DNA from: Oscillospiraceae bacterium
GTDB taxonomy: Bacteria > Bacillota > Clostridia > Oscillospirales > Oscillospiraceae
Direction: 5' to 3'
Length of the DNA: 64,000 bases
NCBI GenBank assembly: GCA_902791215.1
Contig: CADAUZ010000006.1
Coordinates: forward strand, 1 to 64,000
In this document: one piece after another, positions 49,217-58,075 of the stretch
Position numbering within the stretch: the stretch's first letter is position 1
How the letters are laid out: each line of letters opens with the position of its first letter
Translations under genes and position numbers: made by a program
Notes under the pieces: model-generated
What the model saw: only the letters and a program-made list of their open reading frames with translations
What the model was told of the DNA's origin: nothing
Databases searched by the model: none

Positions 49217-49968
49217 CACAGCAGGAGCTGGAGCGGGCCGTCTGCGCTGTGATCTGCCAGGCGGACGGCATCAAGGCCCGCGAGATCGCGGACAGGCTGG
49301 GCGTTGACCGCAAGACGGTCAATCAGCTTTTGTACGCCTCCCCGCTGATGAAGGAGCTGTGCTGGCAGGACCGGGACTGCAAATGGCACGGCATCGTCCG
49401 CCAGGCGCGGCCCCATATCGGCCTGCAGGAGTTTGCGGGGTATTATGACACGGTTTCAGGCTTTCTCGGTCTCACGGAAGACGAATGGCTGCAGGCGCTG
49501 ACCGAGGGCTGCACCAATATCGGGCGCAGTCTCAATGACACGCGGGGCCTCATCCACTCCTTCCGGGACTGCCGGGAGACGATGGTGAGCCTCTTTGACG
49601 ATCTGCTGCACCTTCTGGGCAAGTCCTGTCTCGACTGGGAGATCGCCTTCGAGCTGCGGCTCAAGCGCTCGCGCTATGTGCGCATCTACGCCGATGTGCT
49701 GATTATCACGGAAAACCGCGTCTTCTCGCTGGAGTTCAAGATGAAGGACAAAATCGACCCGGACGAGGTGGAGCAGGCGGCAAAGTATGCGCCGTTTCTG
49801 GAGATCGTCTTCGGGCCGAAGTATGAGATTATCCCGGTCCTGGTGCTGACGAGGGCGCGGGAGCAGTTCGAGTTTGTCCCGATCGGGCACAGCGACATGG
49901 TGCTCCCAGTCTGCTCGGGGGATATGCTGTTCAATGTGTTTGACGAGTATATCGGGTTTTTAAAATGA
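49213..49968 (+). CDS. Winged-helix protein with a PD-(D/E)XK nuclease-like domain
   Basis: A 251-residue protein I do not recognise as a named family. Residues 1-62 look like a winged helix (IKAREIADRLGVDRKTVNQLLY). The C-terminal part has the pattern of a PD-(D/E)XK nuclease core: a helix Glu in WEIAFELR (about 142), then YADVLII with Asp161, and LEFKMKD with Glu174-x-Lys176, followed by a helix EVEQAAKYAPFLE. That spacing fits a catalytic site, though a binding-only role is possible. It overlaps the YczE-like gene by 4 bases and ends at a terminator. DNA binding plus nucleic-acid cleavage is an inference. Confidence 0.7.
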   Translation: MTQQELERAVCAVICQADGIKAREIADRLGVDRKTVNQLLYASPLMKELCWQDRDCKWHGIVRQARPHIGLQEFAGYYDTVSGFLGLTEDEWLQALTEGCTNIGRSLNDTRGLIHSFRDCRETMVSLFDDLLHLLGKSCLDWEIAFELRLKRSRYVRIYADVLIITENRVFSLEFKMKDKIDPDEVEQAAKYAPFLEIVFGPKYEIIPVLVLTRAREQFEFVPIGHSDMVLPVCSGDMLFNVFDEYIGFLK

Positions 49969-49969
49969 A

Positions 49970-50018
49970 AGACCAACGGTTTCGCCTTATCGGCGTTTTC
50001 CGTTGGTCTGTGTTTTTT
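49970..50018. terminator. Bidirectional terminator
   Basis: A 10-bp stem (49970-49979 with 50000-50009), an inner CGCC/GGCG stem and a TGTTTTTT tract on the plus strand. It lies between the convergent winged-helix and PfkB genes and could serve both. Confidence 0.85.
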
Positions 50019-50952
50019 ATTCCTCTTCCACGTCCAGCTCCAGGCCCAGCTCCCGCGGGCGGAAGCGCGGGCACACGTTCTCCGACACCTTGATGACCGA
50101 GGCCGCCAGACGCGTGCCGATCTCCACGGCCTCGCGCATGCTCTTGTGATAGGTAAGCCCGATGGAGACCCCGGCGCAGAAGGCGTCACCCGCGCCGGTG
50201 GTGTCGCGCACCTTCACATGCTCCGCCGGGAAATAGCCCACCTCGCCGCTGCGGCTTGCATAGACCGAGCCGCGGCTGCCCATGGTGACGACGATGGCGG
50301 GGATGTTCGCGCTTTCAAGCCGGGCGGGCAGATCGGCGCACAGCTCCTCGGGCGTAGCTTTCGAGTAGTTTGCCACAAAGAGGATGCCGGCCTCGGCCTG
50401 GTTGCATACAAAGCAGTCCATGCGCTGCAGAAAGTCCCGCCGCTCGGAGGCAATGCCCATGTTGGCGACCACGCCATAGACGGGCACACCGTATTTCTCC
50501 GCAAGGTCGAGGGCACGCTTGACGATATCCTTGCCGACATCGGCCTCAATGACCACGCTGTCGGCGTTTTTGAAAATCTCGTCGCCCTTTTCGTCCAGAA
50601 TGTCACAGATGCGGCTGAGGTCGGGGCGCTGGGAGATGGAGCCCGCAAGGTCCCCTGTCTGGTCGAAGACCGCAAGCCACATGCCCATCCCGTTCGGCAC
50701 TTTGCGGATGTAGTCGGTGTTCACCTTGTGGCGGCGCAGCTTGCGCAGCACGTCCTCACCCTGGGCGGTATCGTCCACGAGGCTTACGAAGGTGGGGCGC
50801 AGCTCGACATTGGCAATATCCTCGGCAACGTTCCGACCCACGCCGCCGTGGACAAACTGGATCTCTCCTGCGTTTCGCCCGGTGGGGAGGTACAGATCCT
50901 CCGGAAAACCCTTCACGTCCACGAACACTGCGCCGATCACCACAATAGCCAT
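50017..50952 (-). CDS. PfkB-family carbohydrate or nucleoside kinase
   Basis: A 311-residue ribokinase-fold kinase. GGVGRNVAEDIA is the N-terminal motif and DTTGAGDAFCAG the intact C-terminal signature with the catalytic Asp. It resembles the kinase at 169-1077 but has the normal DTTGAGD. Substrate not determinable; pseudouridine or a sugar is possible. GGAGG precedes the start by about 7 bases. It has its own promoter and diverges from galM. Confidence 0.88.
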   Translation of the reverse strand: MAIVVIGAVFVDVKGFPEDLYLPTGRNAGEIQFVHGGVGRNVAEDIANVELRPTFVSLVDDTAQGEDVLRKLRRHKVNTDYIRKVPNGMGMWLAVFDQTGDLAGSISQRPDLSRICDILDEKGDEIFKNADSVVIEADVGKDIVKRALDLAEKYGVPVYGVVANMGIASERRDFLQRMDCFVCNQAEAGILFVANYSKATPEELCADLPARLESANIPAIVVTMGSRGSVYASRSGEVGYFPAEHVKVRDTTGAGDAFCAGVSIGLTYHKSMREAVEIGTRLAASVIKVSENVCPRFRPRELGLELDVEEE

Positions 50953-50994
50953 AAGCGTCCTCCTTTTGCCCGGGGGCTTTTTGTCTATGTCTTA

Positions 50995-51023
50995 ACTATA
51001 AAAAGAATGTTAACATTTGTCAA
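50995..51023 (-). promoter_or_regulatory. Promoter of the PfkB kinase gene
   Basis: On the minus strand TTGACA (51023-51018), a 17-base spacer and TATAGT (51000-50995), about 43 bases before the ATG. Confidence 0.8.
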
Positions 51024-51097
51024 GGCACAATGAAAAGCATTTCTTTTTTTTCTTGTTTGTGCTACAATCCATTCGAATATGATTTGGGAGGCATACT

Positions 51098-52141
51098 ATG
51101 TCTGTTACTGCTCGACCCTTCGGTTCCCTCTCCACCGGGGAGGAGGTCCGTGCCTATACCATCACCAATGACGGCGGCGCAAGCTGCACCCTGCTCGACT
51201 ACGGCGCAATCGTCCAGGCTATCTGCGTGCCCAATAAGGACGGCGGCCTTACCGACGTGGTGCTCGGCTACGATACGGCGGCGGAATACGAGACCGGGCG
51301 CGGCCACCTCGGCGGCATGATCGGCCGAGTCGCCAACCGCCTCGGCGGGGCGCGTTTTTCCTTAAACGGCAAAGAGTACCCGCTTGAAAAGAACAACGGC
51401 AACAACTGCCTGCACGGCGGCTCGAGAAGCTATGACCACTACATGTGGAACGCTGCGATCGAGGGCGAAAACAGCGTGCGTTTTACCCGCCTCAGCCCTG
51501 ACGGAGAGCAGGGTTTCCCCGGCAATCTGAATGTATCTGTGACCTACCGGCTTGAGACCGCAGACGACGGAGACGTCGTTTTCTACATGATCTACGAGGC
51601 CGAATCTGACGCCGACACCCTCTTTGCCCCCACCAACCACAGCTATTTTGATCTCTCCGGCTGCGGCAAGGCCATGGAACAGACGCTCATCCTCAACGCC
51701 ACCTCCTGCCTGCCCCTGACGTCGGACAGCGTGCCCAACGGAAAGATCGTGCCCGTCGGCGGCACCCCCTTTGACTTCACCCGGGAAAAGCCCATCGGTC
51801 GGGATATCGACGCGGACGATGAGCAGCTCAAACTCGCAAACGGCTATGACCACAACTTCTGCCTCGGCAGCAAGCCCTACGCAGCCGAGCTCTACAGCGC
51901 TGAGACAGGCATCCGCATGGCGGTGTTCACCGACATGCCCGGCGTGCAGGTCTATACCGCAAACGGACTCGGTGAGCAGGTCGGCAAGGGCGGCGTGAAG
52001 ACCCACGACCGCGGCGCTGTGTGCCTCGAGACCCAGCTCTGGCCCGATGCCATGAATCACTGGGGCTTCCCATCGCCGGTCCTCCGTGCAGGCGAGAAGT
52101 GCGGCAGCTTCACAAGTCACCTGTTCCGGGTTGAAAAGTAA
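51098..52141 (+). CDS. galM: Aldose 1-epimerase (galactose mutarotase)
   Basis: A 347-residue GalM. The active-site residues are carried by NNGNNCLHGG, PTNHSYFDLSG (His) and the general base Glu in CLETQLWPDAMNH. It interconverts anomers of galactose/glucose in the cytosol. No other gal genes are nearby. GGGAGG precedes the ATG, and a TACAAT -10-like box lies at 51063-51068 with a weak -35. Confidence 0.94.
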   Translation: MSVTARPFGSLSTGEEVRAYTITNDGGASCTLLDYGAIVQAICVPNKDGGLTDVVLGYDTAAEYETGRGHLGGMIGRVANRLGGARFSLNGKEYPLEKNNGNNCLHGGSRSYDHYMWNAAIEGENSVRFTRLSPDGEQGFPGNLNVSVTYRLETADDGDVVFYMIYEAESDADTLFAPTNHSYFDLSGCGKAMEQTLILNATSCLPLTSDSVPNGKIVPVGGTPFDFTREKPIGRDIDADDEQLKLANGYDHNFCLGSKPYAAELYSAETGIRMAVFTDMPGVQVYTANGLGEQVGKGGVKTHDRGAVCLETQLWPDAMNHWGFPSPVLRAGEKCGSFTSHLFRVEK

Positions 52142-52159
52142 ACAGATAGAGGCGATCAA

Positions 52160-54883
52160 ATGGATAACAAAAGACCTCACAGCAGAGAAAAACGGGTAGG
52201 CCAGGGCTCCGTCACCGCGCGCAAGGGCGATCAGGTCAACTTCGGCGGCCCCGTCGGCGGCAGCAGCCAGAACGGCAGACCCGGCCAGGGTCCCACCGGA
52301 CCACAGCGCCCCGGCATGCAGGGCGGCCCCACCGGGCAGCAGCGCATGGGCATGTCGAGCCGCAGGACCCAGCGCACCGGAATCCCGCGCCGTTCCGGCG
52401 GTGTCAGCATTTTCGGCATCCTGATCCTGCTCTTTGTCCTTCTGCGCGGCTGCGGAAATGGCGGTGAGACCCAGAGTTTCCCAGTCGCAACGCCCAGACC
52501 CACCTCTTATGTCACCGCGGCTCCGAGCTACACCGCGGCCCCGCAAAACAGCGGTCTCCAGTCCATCAGCGACACAAACCTGATGTTCTCGTCCAACGGC
52601 GCGAGCTGGGGAGACGCTCTCGGCTCCCTCTTCGGCTACGGCGACAGCTACTCGGGCACAAACCCGACGGGCGGCTCTAACGGCGGCAGCGGCCTTCTGC
52701 AGGACCTGCCCGGCGTCGTGCCCACCATGGCACCGACAGCGACACCGCGTCCCATTGCCACGCCCAGGCCCACGGCAACGCCGAGACCCACCGCCGCGCC
52801 CGTCGCGGCGGCAACGCGCGGGAAATTCTTCACACCCCTCGGCAACGGACGTGATACCGTCACAGTCATGGTCTATCTGTGCGGCACGGACCTGGAGTCC
52901 AAATACGGTATGGCGACCTCGGACCTGACGGAGATGGTGAAGGCCAATATCTCCGACAAGGTGAATGTCATTGTGGAGACCGGCGGCTGCAGAAGCTGGA
53001 AAAACAATGTGGTTTCCAACTCCGCAAACCAGATCTACCGCGTGCAGAGCGGCGGGCTTGAGCGGCTGGAGAGCAACTTCGGCCGGGCCGCCATGACCGA
53101 CCCCGCGAACCTGACAAAGTTCATCCAGTACTGCGCGAAAAACTTCCCCGCCAACCGCAACGTGCTCATCATGTGGGACCACGGCGGCGGCTCCATCAGC
53201 GGCTACGGCTACGATGAAAAGAGCGGCGGGCGCGCCTCCATGACTCTGCCGCAGATCGACCAGGCCCTGAGCGACGCGGGCGTCACCTTTGACTGGATCG
53301 GCTACGACGCCTGCCTCATGTCCACCCTGGAGACGGCGCTGGTCTCCGCCAAGTACGCCGACTACCTCATCGCCTCCGAAGAAGTGGAACCCGGCACCGG
53401 CTGGTACTACACCGACTGGCTCAACGCCATCTCCAGAAACACCTCTCTGCCCACCGAGGCTCTCGGCAAGACCATCATCGACAGCTATGTCAGCGCCTGC
53501 CGCGCCAAGTCCTACAACGCCCAGGTCACCCTGGCCATGACGGATCTTGTCCAACTTGAGAGCAAGCTCCCCGAGGCCTTCCGCGATTTCTCGATCGCGA
53601 CCTACGACATGATTGAGGGCGACGACTACCGCCAGGTCTCCAACGCCCGCGCGGGCGCCAGACAGTTTGCCCAGTCCACCCGCATCAACCAGGTGGACCT
53701 GGCCGACCTCGCGATGCGCATCGGCTCCGAAGAGGGCAAGGCCCTTGCCCGGACCATCCAGGACTGCGTCAAGTATAACGGCACCACCATCACCAAGTGC
53801 TACGGCCTGAGCATCTACTTCCCCTATGAGAGCATGAGCTCGGTATCCTCGGCCATCAACACCTACGACACCCTCGGCCTTGACGAGGAGTATGCCAAGG
53901 TCATCAGGAGCTTTGCAAGCCTTGAGTACGGCGGCCAGGTGGGCTCCTCCGCCTCCCAGAGCTACGGCTACTCCAGCGGCGGCTTCGACTCCTACGGCGA
54001 TTTGCTCAATACGCTCCTGGGCGGCTACTCATACGCCGACAGCAGCTCCTACGGCGGCTCGGCCTATGGAAGCTCCGGCCCCTCGGGCGCGCTCTCCGGC
54101 GGCTACACCAATTCTTACGGGCAGTCGAGCGCGGGCTATAGCCTCGATATGGGCGATCTGTTCAGTCTCTTCTCCGCCTTCTCCGGGCGCAGCCTCGGCG
54201 GTGACAAGAGCTGGGTCGACACACAGCTCATCGCCGATCACGCGAAGGCCATGAGCGAAAGCTTCCTCGACCCCGGCAGGCTTACGGTCTCCTACGCAAA
54301 CGGCCGCCCCGTCGTCTCCCTGACGGACAAGGAGTGGGCCCAGATCCAGACCGTGGAGCTGAACGTCTTTGCCGACGACGGCGAGGGCTATTTCGACCTG
54401 GGCCTGGATAACCTCTTCGAGATCGAAGACGGCAATCTCCTGATCGACTACGACGCCACCTGGCTCACCATCAACGGACAGCTCGTGGCCTACTATCTCG
54501 TCTCCGACAGCCAGAACCCGGACGGCAGCTGGACCACCATCGGCCGTATCCCGGCGCTCCTCAACGGCGAGAAGGTCAATCTCCAGGTCATCTTCAACGA
54601 CGAAAACCGCTACGGCACCATTACCGGGGCCTACCCGTTCTACGCCGGCGCCGAGACCGATACAAGCCCCAAGGGCCTTGTCCCGCTCCGGCGCGGCGAC
54701 AGGCTGGAGTTTGTGTGCGACTACTATGGCTACGACAACAGCTTCCAGGCCACCCACAAGCTCGACTCGAGCCTCACTGTCACGGGCGAGCTGGTGCTTG
54801 AAAACCTCAGCGTTACCAACAACGTTATCCCCAGCTATCGCTTTACCGATATTTACGGCAACCACTATTGGCTCAGATTCTGA
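52160..54883 (+). CDS. Membrane-anchored clostripain-family (C11) protease
   Basis: A 907-residue protein. Residues 1-80 are a basic, Gly/Pro-rich cytosolic tail, one membrane helix follows (about 82-96, SIFGILILLFVLL), then a linker with repeated TPRPxATPRP (about 190-215) and a C11 protease domain. The catalytic pair is His341 in MWDHGGG and Cys385 in YDACLMS. Residues about 590-680 form a Tyr/Ser/Gly-rich low-complexity stretch, followed by a domain of unknown type. The Cys98 after the helix is not in a proper lipobox. It is probably a surface cysteine protease; substrate unknown. The gene follows galM by 18 bases. Confidence 0.88.
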   Translation: MDNKRPHSREKRVGQGSVTARKGDQVNFGGPVGGSSQNGRPGQGPTGPQRPGMQGGPTGQQRMGMSSRRTQRTGIPRRSGGVSIFGILILLFVLLRGCGNGGETQSFPVATPRPTSYVTAAPSYTAAPQNSGLQSISDTNLMFSSNGASWGDALGSLFGYGDSYSGTNPTGGSNGGSGLLQDLPGVVPTMAPTATPRPIATPRPTATPRPTAAPVAAATRGKFFTPLGNGRDTVTVMVYLCGTDLESKYGMATSDLTEMVKANISDKVNVIVETGGCRSWKNNVVSNSANQIYRVQSGGLERLESNFGRAAMTDPANLTKFIQYCAKNFPANRNVLIMWDHGGGSISGYGYDEKSGGRASMTLPQIDQALSDAGVTFDWIGYDACLMSTLETALVSAKYADYLIASEEVEPGTGWYYTDWLNAISRNTSLPTEALGKTIIDSYVSACRAKSYNAQVTLAMTDLVQLESKLPEAFRDFSIATYDMIEGDDYRQVSNARAGARQFAQSTRINQVDLADLAMRIGSEEGKALARTIQDCVKYNGTTITKCYGLSIYFPYESMSSVSSAINTYDTLGLDEEYAKVIRSFASLEYGGQVGSSASQSYGYSSGGFDSYGDLLNTLLGGYSYADSSSYGGSAYGSSGPSGALSGGYTNSYGQSSAGYSLDMGDLFSLFSAFSGRSLGGDKSWVDTQLIADHAKAMSESFLDPGRLTVSYANGRPVVSLTDKEWAQIQTVELNVFADDGEGYFDLGLDNLFEIEDGNLLIDYDATWLTINGQLVAYYLVSDSQNPDGSWTTIGRIPALLNGEKVNLQVIFNDENRYGTITGAYPFYAGAETDTSPKGLVPLRRGDRLEFVCDYYGYDNSFQATHKLDSSLTVTGELVLENLSVTNNVIPSYRFTDIYGNHYWLRF

Positions 54884-54913
54884 GCGTGGAATAATTCAGG
54901 AGGTACAAAAACC

Positions 54914-55450
54914 ATGGGACTCATTTCCAAACTGCTGAAAACCGGCCTTACGATCGGTGCGCTCGTCACCGCCTACCAGGCCACCCAGAAGACCAAGAAG
55001 GAGACCGGCACCATTGATGCCGACGCCTTCGTGCGCAACTTCAAGGATCAGGCGATCGAGAACACCAAGATCGTCGCCGACACCGTCAAATCCCAGCTCG
55101 CCGGCAAGCCCGCCGAGACCAAGGGCGACTACCGCGTCTCCGACGAGGGCGAGAACGGCTACACCTATGTGGACGCCAAGCCCGCCGAGGGTGAGGCCAA
55201 GCCCGCCGACAAACAGGCCAAGCCCGCCGACAAACAGGACAAGCCCGAGGACAAGCAGGCCAAGCCCGAGGACAAGGTGAACGAGGTGCTCGAGACCGTG
55301 AAGGAGAAGGCACCCGAGGTCATCGAAAAGGTGCAGGACATCGTGGAGGATATCCGCGAGAACGCGCCCGAGTACAAGGCCAAGGCCCAGGAGTTCGTCG
55401 AGGATGTCAAGGAAGCCGCGAAAAAGGCCCTGGACAAGGACGACAAGTAA
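54914..55450 (+). CDS. Lys/Pro/Asp-repeat helical protein
   Basis: A 178-residue protein of unknown function. A short hydrophobic N-terminus (LLKTGLTIGALVTAYQ) may associate with the membrane. Residues about 96-117 repeat KPADKQ/KPEDKQ four times, followed by an amphipathic helix VLETVKEKAPEVIEKVQDIVEDIRENAPEYKA of the YtxH/apolipoprotein-like kind. It follows the clostripain-family gene by 30 bases with AGGAGGT before the ATG, and ends at a strong terminator, so the pair is probably co-transcribed. Confidence 0.8.
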   Translation: MGLISKLLKTGLTIGALVTAYQATQKTKKETGTIDADAFVRNFKDQAIENTKIVADTVKSQLAGKPAETKGDYRVSDEGENGYTYVDAKPAEGEAKPADKQAKPADKQDKPEDKQAKPEDKVNEVLETVKEKAPEVIEKVQDIVEDIRENAPEYKAKAQEFVEDVKEAAKKALDKDDK

Positions 55451-55463
55451 TCTCATAAGCAAG

Positions 55464-55505
55464 AAACAGGAGCCGTGAAGTTTTGCTTCACGGCTCCTGT
55501 TTTGT
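55464..55505 (+). terminator. Terminator after the repeat protein
   Basis: A perfect 17-bp stem (55464-55480 with 55486-55502), a 5-base loop and a final T run. Confidence 0.92.
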
Positions 55506-55524
55506 CATGCGGATATTTATTTTT

Positions 55525-55553
55525 GTCATCCCGAGCGAAGCGAAGGATCTTTT
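55525..55553. repeat. GTCATCC...GGATC repeat, copy 1
   Basis: A 29-base word of the kind often scattered through gut Firmicutes genomes. Its reverse complement recurs at 57380-57408 (26 of 29 match). It sits between two convergent gene ends. Confidence 0.7.
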
Positions 55554-55576
55554 CCTTCTGCGTTTTTCCTTCGGTT

Positions 55577-56131
55577 TCAAATATATCCCAGATGTTCCAG
55601 CAGAATCTTAACGCCGATGCCGATAAGGATTACGCCGCCCGCGATCTCCGCCTTCGCCTTGTAGCGCAGACCGAACTGATGGCCGATGTACACGCCGAGG
55701 ACCGACAGCAGAAAGGTGGTCACGCCGATGAGCGAGGCGGCGGGCAGAATGCGCACCTGCAAAAAGGCAAAGGTCACGCCCACGGCCAGCGCGTCGATGC
55801 TGGTGGCGACGGCGAGCAGCAGCATGGTTTTGAAGCTCAGGTCGTCGTCCAGATCGTCTGCCTGCTTTGCCTCGCGGATCATGCTGATGCCGATCACGGT
55901 CAGCAGCCCGAAGGCGATCCAGTGGTCGATGCTCTCGATCACGTGCTCAAAGCGATAGCCCAGCGCCCAGCCGATCACCGGCATCAGAAACTGAAAGCCG
56001 CCGAAGTACAGCCCCACCAACACCGCATGGCGCGGCGAAAGCTTTTTGAGGCTCAGCCCCTTGCAGATGGACACGGCAAAGGCGTCCATGCTCAGACCCA
56101 CGGCGATCAGCAGCAGTTCAAAAAATCCCAT
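55577..56131 (-). CDS. mntP: Manganese efflux pump MntP
   Basis: A 184-residue, six-helix MntP (DUF204) exporter. Two repeats carry the conserved Asp: [13 protein letters not shown] and [13 protein letters not shown]. The ATG at 56131 is preferred to the one at 56146 because GGGAG lies 9 bases upstream. Such genes often carry a yybP-ykoY manganese riboswitch, but the short upstream region (about 50 bases to the next gene) leaves no room for one. Confidence 0.93.
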   Translation of the reverse strand: MGFFELLLIAVGLSMDAFAVSICKGLSLKKLSPRHAVLVGLYFGGFQFLMPVIGWALGYRFEHVIESIDHWIAFGLLTVIGISMIREAKQADDLDDDLSFKTMLLLAVATSIDALAVGVTFAFLQVRILPAASLIGVTTFLLSVLGVYIGHQFGLRYKAKAEIAGGVILIGIGVKILLEHLGYI

Positions 56132-56162
56132 ATCCCATACTCCCACATGTTGGTTTCATCAG

Positions 56163-56189
56163 AGTATAACAAGTGTGCGGAAAAGTCAA
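56163..56189 (-). promoter_or_regulatory. Possible mntP promoter
   Basis: On the minus strand TTGACT (56189-56184), a 15-base spacer and an extended -10 TGTTATACT (TATACT at 56168-56163). The spacer is short, which the extended -10 may offset. Confidence 0.5.
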
Positions 56190-56195
56190 GAGAAG

Positions 56196-57284
56196 TTAGG
56201 AAGCCTTCTCCGCAATCCTTCCGCAGAGTGCGGAAAACCGCGCCTGCAGCTTCTCCGCAAAAGACGGAATACCCAGAAGTGTAAAGAGGCGCCCGCGCAG
56301 AAGGTCCACCGGAATGCACAGCAGCGTGATCACCAGCGCCGAGCCCAGTACGTTCAGCCATGCGAAGGATCGGGGCAGGGGACTTAAAAGCCCGGCACAG
56401 GGAACAATGAGCCAGTTCCAGACGGTGGTGTGCAGCAGAAACACGCCCAGCGCCGCCGAGGACGCTTTCTCCATAAATCTGCTGCCCGGCCCGGTAAGCC
56501 GCGCGTGCAGGAGCAGCAGGCAGATCGCCGCAAGGGCGATGGTCGGGGAGGTGTAGCTGTAGAAAATCTTCTCCGTGTTGCCGGGAAAACCGTCGGGTAA
56601 GAAGAAGGAGCGCATGCCCCAGCGCCAGGCGGCGGTGAGCAGCAGCGAGGCGAAAAGCACCAGCCGAAGCCTGCCCGCAGAAATGGCGGAGAACCACCCG
56701 TGTTTTCGCAGCGAGGCGCCCCAGAAGTAAAGCACCGCCAGCCACATCCAGTTATAGCCCTCGCCCAGCAGGAAGGGATCGCAGTCCATCACGGCCCGCA
56801 GGGCGGTGGAGACGACGGTGAGGGCCAGAAGCGCAAGGCATATAACGGCATTCACGCCGCGGGAGACATGGCGCACGATGAGGTTCAGCCCCGGGGCCAG
56901 GAGCATCATTTCAAAGTAGGCGGTCATGTACCAGTTGACCCGCCGCGTTACCGGCAGGAAAACGTCCGCAAGGCTCACCTCTGCGATCCCCAAGAGGGAC
57001 GGCAGGAGCAGGAAGAACACGCGGTAGAACACAAACTGCAGCCACAGCAAAATCAGCGACTTGAGGCGCAGGGAATTTCCCTCCTCGCGGTAGCCGAGCC
57101 AGCCGCTCAGAAGCCCAAAGCAGTTGACCGCGCAGAACACCAGCGCGTAGACAAAGGCGTTTACAAACAGACTGATCCCCGTGCTGCTGCCCAGATCTCC
57201 GAGCAGGGCAAAGAGATGGATGCACACCACAAACCAGGCCGACAAAATGCGCAGCCGGTCCATTCCCGCTTGTCTGTTCTTCAT
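56196..57284 (-). CDS. Acyltransferase 3 family membrane protein
   Basis: A 362-residue protein with about ten helices. The family start RLRILSAWFVVCIHLFALL contains the conserved Arg and His, and NWYMTAYFEMMLLAPGLN and EKASSAALGVFLLHTTVWNW follow. These proteins O-acylate sugars, peptidoglycan or other surface molecules; the target is unknown. ATG 57284 follows AAAGGAGC; the longer frame runs into the repeat. Confidence 0.88.
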   Translation of the reverse strand: MKNRQAGMDRLRILSAWFVVCIHLFALLGDLGSSTGISLFVNAFVYALVFCAVNCFGLLSGWLGYREEGNSLRLKSLILLWLQFVFYRVFFLLLPSLLGIAEVSLADVFLPVTRRVNWYMTAYFEMMLLAPGLNLIVRHVSRGVNAVICLALLALTVVSTALRAVMDCDPFLLGEGYNWMWLAVLYFWGASLRKHGWFSAISAGRLRLVLFASLLLTAAWRWGMRSFFLPDGFPGNTEKIFYSYTSPTIALAAICLLLLHARLTGPGSRFMEKASSAALGVFLLHTTVWNWLIVPCAGLLSPLPRSFAWLNVLGSALVITLLCIPVDLLRGRLFTLLGIPSFAEKLQARFSALCGRIAEKAS

Positions 57285-57303
57285 AGTCCTTGCTCCTTTG
57301 CAA

Positions 57304-57435
57304 AAAGCTGTCTCAACACACCGCGTCATAGCTTCGCGAAGCGAAGAATCTTTACCAGAAGCCCTGTAAAGACTTGAAAGAAAGATCCTTCGCTACGCTC
57401 AGGATGACAGACGGACATTGGCTTGAGACAGCTTT
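57304..57435 (-). terminator. Terminator with a repeat in its loop
   Basis: Perfect 13-bp arms (57304-57316 and 57423-57435) begin at the stop codon of the PlsY-like gene and are followed on the minus strand by a T run. The 106-base loop contains a separate palindromic repeat (57325-57408). It looks like an ordinary terminator opened by an insertion. Confidence 0.7.
57325..57408. repeat. GTCAT...ATGAC palindromic repeat, copy 2
   Basis: An 84-bp element starting GTCAT and ending ATGAC, with the two halves imperfectly inverted (GCGAAGCGAAGAATCTTT against AAAGATCCTTCGCTACGC). Its right half is the reverse complement of 55525-55553. Confidence 0.7.
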
Positions 57436-58075
57436 ATTCATCCAATTTGTAGGTAATATCCTCTTTGAGGCTCAGGCGCGGCTCGGTGCGGCGCACAAGG
57501 CGGATCATCGCCGGGATGTGCCGCAGCAGCACCAGTCCCGCCGTCATAAGCGCCAGTCGCAGGAGCAGGGAGTCGTCCACCGCCAGCACCGACACCATCG
57601 TATACACCACCGCCCCCGCAACGGTGCCGAGAGAGAGATAGCGCGTGAGGGCGATCACGCCAGCGGTCACGATCATGGCCGCCGCTCCCACGGAGTTTCC
57701 CACCATGAAGGCCGCCACGATCATGGCCACCGACGCATGGCTGCCTCGAAAGCCGTAGAACACAGGAAAGAGCCTGCCCAGCACCAGCACAAAGCCCGCG
57801 AAGGCGCGGCCCACGTCCGCATGCCCGCGTATCCCGAGCAGCAGGGAGCCCACAAGGATCGGGATAAGATCCTTCACAAGCTCCACGGCCAGGAGCTTGA
57901 AGAAGCCCCCGATGCCGAACAGCCGACGGAAGTTGGAGATGAATCTGGTGTGATCCCCGAGGCGCCGGAGGTTGCGGTGAAAGACGAAGTTTGACGCCAG
58001 CACCATCGTGTCCATGCTGCCGAAGAGGTAGGCGACGATGGCGGTCAGACCCAGAAGGAGCCAGTAGATGCTCAT
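57434..58075 (-). CDS. PlsY-like glycerol-3-phosphate acyltransferase with altered motifs
   Basis: A 213-residue membrane protein that resembles PlsY (acyl-phosphate:glycerol-3-phosphate acyltransferase). AYLFGSMD matches PlsY motif 1. The motif 2 consensus GSGNIGATN is replaced by LGDHTRFISNFRRLFG, and motif 3 GHxxPvFxxFkGGKGvAt reads GRLFPVFYGFRGSHASVAM, losing the His and the GGKG. It lies immediately after der with a 4-base overlap, the usual position of plsY. Either it has a changed substrate or it is not the working PlsY. Confidence 0.75.
   Translation of the reverse strand: MSIYWLLLGLTAIVAYLFGSMDTMVLASNFVFHRNLRRLGDHTRFISNFRRLFGIGGFFKLLAVELVKDLIPILVGSLLLGIRGHADVGRAFAGFVLVLGRLFPVFYGFRGSHASVAMIVAAFMVGNSVGAAAMIVTAGVIALTRYLSLGTVAGAVVYTMVSVLAVDDSLLLRLALMTAGLVLLRHIPAMIRLVRRTEPRLSLKEDITYKLDE

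Noticed and set aside
52442-52462. Lipobox in the clostripain-family protein
   Set aside because: Cys98 follows a membrane helix but is preceded by LRG and a long cytosolic tail, unlike a lipoprotein signal.
56132-56195. Possible yybP-ykoY manganese riboswitch before mntP
   Set aside because: Only about 60 bases lie upstream, too little for the element, and no matching motif is visible.
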